Assembly (NCBI GenBank): GCA_026416375.1 | Contig: JAOAFI010000024.1 | Span: 1-39,390, forward strand | Length of the DNA: 39,390 nucleotides | Direction: 5' to 3' | DNA from: Patescibacteria group bacterium | Lineage (GTDB): Bacteria > Patescibacteriota > Microgenomatia > UBA1406 > GWC2-37-13 | Part shown: positions 30,780 to 38,558 of the stretch, one piece after another | Layout: the number at the start of each line of letters is the position of its first letter | Position numbering within the stretch: the first letter of the stretch is position 1 | The notes under the pieces: generated by a model | Seen by the model: the letters and a program-made list of their open reading frames with translations, nothing else | The model's database searches: none | Told to the model about the DNA's origin: nothing | Program-made: the position numbers and the translations under genes

Positions 30780-32111
30780 TTATTTTTTCTTTAGGACAAA
30801 TTTTGTCTCAATAAATGAGGGCAACATTATTTTTCTTTTTAAAATTAATGCTTTATCTTTAAATTCAAAAAAAATTTTTTCCCAATATTTTTTATAAAAA
30901 AAAGAAACATCAGAAAAATCTTTTTTATGAAATATTTTATACCAAATATTTTCTTTAGTAAAAATTTTATGAACTATATATTTTTTTGAAACTCTAATGC
31001 TTTCTTTTATTGTTTTTTGAATTTTTTCATAATCCATTTTTTCTAAAAGATCATGACTATAAACTAAATCAAATTGATTATTTTTAAAAGGAAGATTGGT
31101 AGCATCAGCTAAAATAATATACGGTTTAATATTTTCTTTAGCTAAATTATAAGCAGTTTTTGAAAAATCAATTCCTTTAGCATCAACACCAAAAAATCTT
31201 AAATATTTTATCGTCGTTCCAAGACCACAACCTAACTCAAGAGCTGTTTTTGGATTTAAAGTAATTTTATAAATAAATGCTCGATAAAAACTAACCAAAT
31301 TATGAAATATTTCTCCAAAAAAAGAATCAACTTTACTTATTTTATGACCACCTTTTTTACCCATATAATAATCTCTATCATAATAGCTTGAATCAATTCT
31401 AAAAGGAGTAATCACTGTTCCTCTGAAAGTTTTTCCTTCAATTATTTTTTCTAAATTATTAAAATCATGACCTGAAGCAACAATTACTGTCAAGCCTAAT
31501 TTTTTTGCTAAAGGAGTTGCTACTGGATCAAAAGGAGCATTTAAACCAGGAGTCCATTTATTTCCAATAATTTTTTCTACTTCTTCCCAAGTTATTTTTT
31601 CAATAATTTTAGCATTTTTAAATTTTTTTGGATCTTTATCATATATTCCATCAACATTTGAAAGATTAATAATTAAATTAGCTTTATAATCACGAGCTAA
31701 AATTACCGCATCATAATCAGTAGACCATCCAGGTTTCCAGCCAGCCCCAATAGCAATTGGCTCTTTCCAATAAAAAATTTTTTTATCATAATTTGTAATA
31801 ATTCTTGGATGTGAAACATCTTGAAAAATTGTTCGCAATAAATGAGCATTAAAACGAGTAGCATGAATACCAAGCCAATCCAAATCTTCATTATTAATGT
31901 TTCCAATTACTTGTTTTCCTGCATCTTGATAATGACGAGCAATTTTTCCGCCACCTGATATAAGCATAAATCTTTTTCCTTTTAAAATTTGAGATCTAAT
32001 AAAATAATTTAATTGTGAAAGAAATTTTGTATCAACTCCTCCATTTGGAACAATTAAACTTCCTCCAACAGATATAATAATTGGCGGTTCTTTTTTATCA
32101 AAAAAAAACAT
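30780..32111 (-). CDS. Fusion of UMP kinase-like amino acid kinase domain (N-terminal) and class I SAM-dependent methyltransferase (C-terminal)
   Basis: N-terminal half: IISVGGSLIVPNGGVD, LISGGGKIARHYQDAG, LDWLGIHATRFNAHLL, STDYDAVILARDYKANLIINLSNVDGIYDKDP. C-terminal half: TALELGCGLGTTIKYLRFFGVDAKGIDFSKTAYNLAKENI...DATNLPFKNNQFDLVYSHDLLE. One continuous ORF. Confidence 0.85.
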   Translation of the reverse strand: MFFFDKKEPPIIISVGGSLIVPNGGVDTKFLSQLNYFIRSQILKGKRFMLISGGGKIARHYQDAGKQVIGNINNEDLDWLGIHATRFNAHLLRTIFQDVSHPRIITNYDKKIFYWKEPIAIGAGWKPGWSTDYDAVILARDYKANLIINLSNVDGIYDKDPKKFKNAKIIEKITWEEVEKIIGNKWTPGLNAPFDPVATPLAKKLGLTVIVASGHDFNNLEKIIEGKTFRGTVITPFRIDSSYYDRDYYMGKKGGHKISKVDSFFGEIFHNLVSFYRAFIYKITLNPKTALELGCGLGTTIKYLRFFGVDAKGIDFSKTAYNLAKENIKPYIILADATNLPFKNNQFDLVYSHDLLEKMDYEKIQKTIKESIRVSKKYIVHKIFTKENIWYKIFHKKDFSDVSFFYKKYWEKIFFEFKDKALILKRKIMLPSFIETKFVLKKK

Positions 32112-32153
32112 ATTTTTTAATTCATATAATTATACAAAAAAATAAATCTTTAT

Positions 32154-32489
32154 TCAAATTATTCCTCCTTGAAGTCCAAAAATAAAAGAAATAAGTCTAA
32201 CTAAAAAATAAGAAAAAATTAATATTCCAAAACCAATAAGACCAGCGGTAATTTTTGCTTGAGCGCTTTTTATTTTATCTTGATTGCCTTGAGATAAAAT
32301 ATAATCATATCCGCCCCAAATCAAAATAAAAAGAAGAATTATTCCAGCTAAAGGCATCATAAATTGTAAAATTCTTCCTATAATATGACTAAGTTTTATC
32401 TCAGAAGAATCAACTCCAGGAATTCTTAAAGGTCCTTCAATTGTCTGTCCATTAAGATTAACTGCTTGAGCTAATATTTGTTTTATCAT
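32154..32489 (-). CDS. Small two-TM protein, VirB2/TrbC-like pilin candidate
   Basis: Two hydrophobic helices around a polar loop YILSQGNQDKIKSAQAKITAGLIG. Overlaps the 3' end of the Hsp100 gene. Confidence 0.6.
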   Translation of the reverse strand: MIKQILAQAVNLNGQTIEGPLRIPGVDSSEIKLSHIIGRILQFMMPLAGIILLFILIWGGYDYILSQGNQDKIKSAQAKITAGLIGFGILIFSYFLVRLISFIFGLQGGII

Positions 32490-35397
32490 TGTTTTTGTCT
32501 AAATAATTTTTAACATCTTTTATTTCTTCTTTTTCTTTTGAATTTATTGATTCATTAATTTTTATTTTGATTTTGTTTTTAGCGCATTTTGGACAAATAA
32601 TCGTTGTATTAACAATAATTTCTTGTTCAAAAACAAAACCACAATTTAAGCATAAATATTTTTTAATATTTTTTGGAACAAAATTTGCTTTCTCAATATC
32701 AAAAAAAAGTTCATTATCTTTAATTTTTACTTTTATAATATCTCCTTTTTTTACTTTTCCTTCAATAATTAAATTAGAAATTGGATTTTCAATATATTTT
32801 TGAATTGCTCGTTTTAGAGGACGAGCTCCATAAATTGGATCAAAACCTACCTGAGCTAAATCATCAATCACTTCATCACTATAACAAAAACCAATTTCTT
32901 GATCTTCAAGCAACTTTTCTACGCCTTTAAGTTGAAGTTTAATAATTTTTGATATATCTTTAAATTTTAAAGGTTCAAAAATTATAATCTCATCAAAACG
33001 ATTAACTAATTCAGGTCTAAAAAACTTTAAAAGTTCAATCATTACTTTTTCTTTTATTTTTTCAAAATCATTATTTTTTTCATTATTAGTTTTATTTTTT
33101 TCTTTATTTTGATCTTTATCTGTTTCTCTTTTAAGAATTTCTTGTTGAATCAAATTTGAAGCAATGTTTGAAGTACAAATAACAACTGTATTTTTAAAGG
33201 AAATAGTTCTTCCTTTGTTATCAGTTAATCTACCATCATCTAGTATTTGAAGCAAAATATTAAAAATATCAGGATGAGCTTTTTCAATTTCATCAAAAAG
33301 AACAACACTATATGGTTTTCTTCTAACAGCCTCAGTTAATTTACCGCCTTCTTCATAGCCAACATATCCAGGAGGAGCACCAAGCAATTTTGCCACTTCA
33401 TGGCGCTCCATATACTCTGTCATATCAAACCTAATCATTGCCTCCTCGCTTCCAAACAAAACATCAGCTAAAGTTTTAGCTAATTCCGTTTTTCCAACAC
33501 CAGTTGGACCTAAAAAAACAAAACTTCCAATAGGCCGAGAGGCTGATTTTAAACCAGCTCTTCCACGCCTGACAGCTTGAGAAACTGAGGCTACTGCTTT
33601 TTCCTGATTAATTAATCTTTGATGAATAATCTCTTCAAGATGAGCTAAACGCTCAATTTCAGATGAAGTAATTTTAGAAACAGGAATTCCAGTCCAACGA
33701 GAAATAATATCGCGGATAATATCAACAGTAACACTTGTTGTTGTTTGGCCTTTTTTAAGATTATATTCCTCTTGTTTTTCTTTTAATTGAGATTGAATAT
33801 CATCTATTTTTGAATTTAAAATTCTTACTTTTATCTGATCCCCTTTTTTTTCAGCTTCAATTTTTTCTTGAGACAACTCTTTTATTCTTGTTTCAAGAGA
33901 TCTTATTTCTTCAGGCAAAGAAATTAAAGGTAGTCTAACAGCTGAAGCTGCCTCATCAATTAAATCAACTGCTTTATCAGGCAAAAATCTATCTCCAATA
34001 TATCTTTTAGATAATTTTACCGCTATTTCAATTGCCTCAAGCGGTATTTTTACTTTATGAAAAGCTTCATATTTATCTTTTATTGCCTGAAGCATTTTAA
34101 TTGTCTGTTCTTCTGTTGGCTCAGGAACCAACACCGGCTGAAAACGCCGCTCTAATGCTGGATCTTTTTCAATATACTTTCTATATTCAGTCAAAGTTGT
34201 TGCGCCAATTATCTGAACTTCTCCCCGGGCCAGAGCTGGCTTTAAAAAATTTGAAGCATCAAGAGATCCTTCTCCGCTTGATCCAGCACCAACAATATTG
34301 TGAATTTCATCAATAAAAAGAATTATCTGTCCATTTGAAGCTTTAATCTGTTCAAGCAAGTCTTTCATTCTTTCTTCAAATTCTCCTCTGTGGGAAGCTC
34401 CAGCTAAAATACTCATTAAATCAAGCTGTAGAATCTTTTTATTTAAAAGAGGCTCCGGAACTTCACGGGAAACAATTTTTTGAGCCAACCCCTCAACAAT
34501 TGCTGTTTTTCCAACTCCAGCCTCGCCGACCAATGACGGATTATTTTTGCTTCGGCGAGACAAAATATGAATTACTCTCTCAATTACTGAAGATCTTTCA
34601 ACTACCGGATCAAGAAGTCCTTGAGAAGCTTTGGCAGTTAAATCAATAGTAAATTCCTCCAAAACTTTTTTCTTTTTCTGGGCTTTTATTTCTTCTTCGC
34701 TCATTAATCCTTCTTTTTTGCCAGTAATTTTTTTATTTAAATCTTCTTTTTTTAATCCTAATTTAACTAATATTCTGGCGCCAACTCCTTCTCCTTCCTC
34801 ATACAAAGAAACTAAAAGATGTTCAGGAGCAATAAATTCAAAACCAAGTTTTCTAGCAATAATAAGAGAGTCGTTTATTATTTTTTTTATCCTTGGAGAA
34901 ATCTGAGGAAGTTTATCAGCTGTTCCTTTTTTATAAATTTTATTTAACTCTTCTTGAATTAATTGAGGAGAGGTTTTTAATTCTGTTAAAAGATTATAAA
35001 TCTCTGAGTCAGTAGTTAAACCGTACAAAAGATGTTCGCTGTCAAGATAATCACTTTTTAATTCTTTAGCTTTACTTTGAGCCATCATAATTACTCTATT
35101 GGACCTTGAGGTTAAATGAGTCATTAGATCAAGATTGGCTGTTTGAGGCTGATTTTCTTGGATTTTTTTTTCAGTCGGTTTTTTTATATTATTTTGTTCT
35201 GTTTGATTATTAATTTTTTGATTAATTTGATTGCCAGCTAAATTATTTTGAACTTGATTATTATTAAAATTTTGATTGTTAGTATTTAATTGATTAGGGA
35301 TATTAGAATTAGTGTTTGAACCATTAGGATTGCTATGATTGTTTGGATTTAAATTTGCATTTTGTTGATTATTTAAAAAATCAAAAAAGTTTGCCAT
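32458..35397 (-). CDS. ClpC/ClpB-like Hsp100 AAA+ unfoldase with N/Q-rich N-terminus and C-terminal zinc ribbon
   Basis: Clp N-domain (SRSNRVIMMAQSKAKELKSDYLDSEHLLYGL), Walker A motifs GEAGVGKTA and GPTGVGKTE, GAPPGYVGYEEGGKLTEAVRRKPYSVVLFDEIEKAHPD. C-terminal CLNCG...CPKC. Confidence 0.93.
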   Translation of the reverse strand: MANFFDFLNNQQNANLNPNNHSNPNGSNTNSNIPNQLNTNNQNFNNNQVQNNLAGNQINQKINNQTEQNNIKKPTEKKIQENQPQTANLDLMTHLTSRSNRVIMMAQSKAKELKSDYLDSEHLLYGLTTDSEIYNLLTELKTSPQLIQEELNKIYKKGTADKLPQISPRIKKIINDSLIIARKLGFEFIAPEHLLVSLYEEGEGVGARILVKLGLKKEDLNKKITGKKEGLMSEEEIKAQKKKKVLEEFTIDLTAKASQGLLDPVVERSSVIERVIHILSRRSKNNPSLVGEAGVGKTAIVEGLAQKIVSREVPEPLLNKKILQLDLMSILAGASHRGEFEERMKDLLEQIKASNGQIILFIDEIHNIVGAGSSGEGSLDASNFLKPALARGEVQIIGATTLTEYRKYIEKDPALERRFQPVLVPEPTEEQTIKMLQAIKDKYEAFHKVKIPLEAIEIAVKLSKRYIGDRFLPDKAVDLIDEAASAVRLPLISLPEEIRSLETRIKELSQEKIEAEKKGDQIKVRILNSKIDDIQSQLKEKQEEYNLKKGQTTTSVTVDIIRDIISRWTGIPVSKITSSEIERLAHLEEIIHQRLINQEKAVASVSQAVRRGRAGLKSASRPIGSFVFLGPTGVGKTELAKTLADVLFGSEEAMIRFDMTEYMERHEVAKLLGAPPGYVGYEEGGKLTEAVRRKPYSVVLFDEIEKAHPDIFNILLQILDDGRLTDNKGRTISFKNTVVICTSNIASNLIQQEILKRETDKDQNKEKNKTNNEKNNDFEKIKEKVMIELLKFFRPELVNRFDEIIIFEPLKFKDISKIIKLQLKGVEKLLEDQEIGFCYSDEVIDDLAQVGFDPIYGARPLKRAIQKYIENPISNLIIEGKVKKGDIIKVKIKDNELFFDIEKANFVPKNIKKYLCLNCGFVFEQEIIVNTTIICPKCAKNKIKIKINESINSKEKEEIKDVKNYLDKNNDKTNISSSS

Positions 35398-35403
35398 AAT
35401 CTT

Positions 35404-35432
35404 ATTATGGAGAAAAAAAATATTAGTGTCAA
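35404..35432 (-). promoter_or_regulatory. Strong sigma-70 promoter for the Hsp100 gene, predicted leaderless
   Basis: The minus strand reads TTGACA - 17 nt - CATAAT - AAGATT - ATG (start codon at 35397). Confidence 0.75.
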
Positions 35433-36186
35433 CATAATCATTTTTATTATTTTTTTATTCTTTAATTCTTTTTATGTTTTTGCTTCAAATGAAAACAAAA
35501 ATAATCAATCAATAAAACTGAATGAATTAAAACTTACGCCAATTATTGCCTCGCCAACTATTATCCCGCAAATAAATATTACAAACAATTTGTCTGAATT
35601 AATTGATGATAAAAATAATAAAAAGCAAAAAAACCAAAATATTTCTTATGGAAAAATAATTAATAATTTGATTTATTATACTCAATACAATAATAATTAT
35701 TCTTTACCAAATCAAGACAACAAAGAAAAAAAATGCACTATTCATTATGCTGGCTGCGGACCAACAACCTCAGCAATGATTATTGCCTCATATATAGATA
35801 AATCAATCACTCCTGAAAAAATTGTTGATTATTTTAAAGAAAAAAAATACTATCTTGGATGTAATGGATCATCAATTTATGATAATAAATCAGTAATTGA
35901 AGCGTTTGGAGTAAAAACAAGCAGTGATGTAATGAGTTTTAATCTTGATGAGGCTAATAAAATTATACCTATTATTAAAAATTATCTTAAAGCTGGCTGG
36001 ACTTTTTTTGCTTTGGCAAATTTTCGTGAAAATGGAGGCGGTCATTTTTTCTGGATCGTTGATATTGATAATTCAGGCAATATCTGGGCTTTTGATCCTT
36101 GGTACGGCAGATATCAACAGCCTTTTAATGAAAATACTTATTATCCATTTCCAAAATATCGGCAAATTTTTAAAGTAAAAAAATAA
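35407..36186 (+). CDS. Secreted C39-like cysteine peptidase domain protein
   Basis: Signal peptide, then CTIHYAGCGPTTSAMIIASYID, GGGHFFWIVDIDNSGNIWAFDPWYG (Cys/His/Asp pattern). Confidence 0.75.
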   Translation: MEKKNISVNIIIFIIFLFFNSFYVFASNENKNNQSIKLNELKLTPIIASPTIIPQINITNNLSELIDDKNNKKQKNQNISYGKIINNLIYYTQYNNNYSLPNQDNKEKKCTIHYAGCGPTTSAMIIASYIDKSITPEKIVDYFKEKKYYLGCNGSSIYDNKSVIEAFGVKTSSDVMSFNLDEANKIIPIIKNYLKAGWTFFALANFRENGGGHFFWIVDIDNSGNIWAFDPWYGRYQQPFNENTYYPFPKYRQIFKVKK

Positions 36187-36223
36187 TTTTTAATTAAATA
36201 TTAAATAAATGTATAATAAAATT

Positions 36224-36658
36224 ATGGATAAAAAAATTTTAGTTTTTATTGGAATTTTTTTTGTTTTTATTATTTTTATTTTGTTTTTAATTGCTTCAAA
36301 TAAACCAAAAGTAAAAAATGATTCAAATCAGACTCAAACCATTGTCTCTCCAATACAAAAAATTCAAATTAAAGATTCTGAAAAACCAACTAATCCGCCA
36401 ATCATTTCTCCAGCTGAATTTACCGGAGTTAAAGAAGAAGAACTTCCGCCAAAAATAAAAGATTATAGCGATCAAAAACTTGATCTTCTAAAAAAATTGC
36501 CTTTAAAAATGAGTTATTTTATTATTGATTTTGATTATGTTGAGGATAAATTCACTGTTTCTTATCTTGAACCAAAATCTTCCTCCAAAAACCTTTTCTC
36601 TTCATGGCTTTTCCAAAACTATCCAGCATTAAAAATTAGTGATTTTATAGAAAAATAA
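36224..36658 (+). CDS. Small membrane-anchored hypothetical protein
   Basis: MDKKILVFIGIFFVFIIFILFLIA TM anchor. The ORF-track start at 36209 contains a TATAAT 6 nt before the ATG at 36224. Confidence 0.65.
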   Translation: MDKKILVFIGIFFVFIIFILFLIASNKPKVKNDSNQTQTIVSPIQKIQIKDSEKPTNPPIISPAEFTGVKEEELPPKIKDYSDQKLDLLKKLPLKMSYFIIDFDYVEDKFTVSYLEPKSSSKNLFSSWLFQNYPALKISDFIEK

Positions 36659-36699
36659 TCATTTGAAAACAAAACTATTTTTGTTTTAAAATCAATAAT

Positions 36700-38553
36700 A
36701 TGTTGTCTTTTTATATCCTTGGAGCAAAAAAAATATTTTCTATTTTAAAAAAGATATTTTTTATTTTTACTGTTTATTTTGTTATTATTTTTTTATTTAT
36801 AAACTTCACTTCAAATAATTCAATTAAAACTGAAAGAAATTTTGAAAAAAAAATAAATAAATATGATGATAAAATATTAAAAGATGAAAAATTAACAAAT
36901 AATCCTTATGGTAAAATCTATATTCAAATTTATAAAGGATCAAATTGTTTTCTTTTTGGTCAATTATGTGATAATAATAATTTAGATGAACAAAATTATA
37001 AAAATAGCTTTTTTGGAAAATTTAATACTCTTTTTGAATCTTTATACTTAAATCAACCTGCTTCTTTTTCTTTTTGGGCCTCAAATTCATTAAATAAAGC
37101 TGGTTTTATTCCAAATGTTTTTGCTTTAGATAATTCTAGACAAGCTACAACTGGAATAGGTTTTCAATCTTTAAAATCTTTTTATATCTTATGGGAAAAT
37201 TTTAGAAATTTAAGTTTTCTTATTATTACTCTAGTTTTAGTAACAATCGGTTTTATGATTATGTTTCGAACAAAAATCAATCCACAAACAGTTATTTCTA
37301 TTGAAAATGCTCTGCCAAAAATTATAATCTCAATGATTCTTATTACTTTTTCTTATCCAATAGCTGGATTAATGATTGATTTAATGTATGTATCTTTGCC
37401 AATTGTTGCTGGATTATTTAAAAATATTCTTTATATGCCTCCTGATGATTTAGCTAAAAGCATAGATCTTGCTCCAATAATTCCTTCAAAAACACCTGCT
37501 GATATTGTTTTAAAAAATATTATTTTTGAATTAATAAATAATGCAATAAAATTAATGAATCCTTTTGGTAATAGATCTATTTTAGATTTAACTTTTGATC
37601 AATTTATAAATGATAATGCTTTTGCTATTGTTTTTGATTGGCTTAATTTTAATCTTTATATAAAAGCAATAAACGATATAATATCAGGAGCTTTTTTAAG
37701 TCAAAATATTATTTTTCAAGAATCTTTTAAAATAATTATAAGTGTTATTGGTTTATTTCTAATAAGCGCATTAATAAACCCAGTTGGAGAATATTTAAGT
37801 AGTATATTAGGAAATCTTGGAGAAGGCGCTGGAATAGGCATACCTAGATTAATTTTTTTTGGTTTTGTAACTATGATTCTTGTAAATTTTGGCATTATAT
37901 TGATAGCTTTCTTAGGATTGTTTTTTTTAGCTTTTAGAATTTTTTTCTTTCTTCTATCTTGTTTTTTTAATCTAATAATTTACATAATCTTAGCGCCTTT
38001 ACTTCTTTTACTTGAAGCAATTCCTGGTAAAAATTCTTTTTCTTCTTGGATTAAAAATATTGCTGGTAACTTAATTGTTTTTCCTGTTTTTCTTTTTATT
38101 ATTCTTCTACAAAAATCTTTTTATGTATTTTTAAGTCAAGATTCTTCTTTTATTTCTTTACCTGGATTAAATTTCTATCTTTTTGGAGTAAAATTTGAAC
38201 CAATAAACATTCAAACAAGCATTCCATTCTTTATTTCTTTAATAAATATATATATTATTCTTATGATTCCTGATTTATTAAAAACAGCTAAAGCTTTAGT
38301 TATAGGAAAAGAAGGAATATCTATTCCAACAAATGCTGGAATTATGTTAGGAGGAATTGGAGCTGCAACAGGTAGTATAATGGGTTTTGCTAATCAATTT
38401 TATTATTTAAAAACTGGATATGAAGCTTTGCTTCAAAAAAAATCTATTCCAGCTAGAGAAACTGGTCAACAAGAACCTGAAAAAGAAAAAAATATATTTA
38501 GAAATACTTTTAATGAAGGAATTAAGTGGGTTAGTAAAAAATTTGGTTTTTAA
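36700..38553 (+). CDS. Polytopic VirB6/TrbL-like membrane protein
   Basis: Multiple TM segments and FFLLSCFFNLIIYIILAPLLLLLEAIPGKNSFSSWIKNIAGNLIVFPVFLFI. Located beside a VirB2/TrbC-like gene. Confidence 0.55.
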   Translation: MLSFYILGAKKIFSILKKIFFIFTVYFVIIFLFINFTSNNSIKTERNFEKKINKYDDKILKDEKLTNNPYGKIYIQIYKGSNCFLFGQLCDNNNLDEQNYKNSFFGKFNTLFESLYLNQPASFSFWASNSLNKAGFIPNVFALDNSRQATTGIGFQSLKSFYILWENFRNLSFLIITLVLVTIGFMIMFRTKINPQTVISIENALPKIIISMILITFSYPIAGLMIDLMYVSLPIVAGLFKNILYMPPDDLAKSIDLAPIIPSKTPADIVLKNIIFELINNAIKLMNPFGNRSILDLTFDQFINDNAFAIVFDWLNFNLYIKAINDIISGAFLSQNIIFQESFKIIISVIGLFLISALINPVGEYLSSILGNLGEGAGIGIPRLIFFGFVTMILVNFGIILIAFLGLFFLAFRIFFFLLSCFFNLIIYIILAPLLLLLEAIPGKNSFSSWIKNIAGNLIVFPVFLFIILLQKSFYVFLSQDSSFISLPGLNFYLFGVKFEPINIQTSIPFFISLINIYIILMIPDLLKTAKALVIGKEGISIPTNAGIMLGGIGAATGSIMGFANQFYYLKTGYEALLQKKSIPARETGQQEPEKEKNIFRNTFNEGIKWVSKKFGF

Positions 38554-38558
38554 TTTTT

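Noticed and set aside
31703-36178. Small ORFs at 31703-31906, 32567-32803, 34101-34316, 34631-34906 and 35945-36178
   Set aside because: Alternate-frame or antisense to well-supported genes; compositions mirror the host gene.
36663-36692. aaaacaaaa-ctat-ttttgtttt inverted repeat as an intrinsic terminator
   Set aside because: The stem is almost all A-T and overlaps the -35/-10 region of the next gene; too weak to call as a terminator without coverage data.
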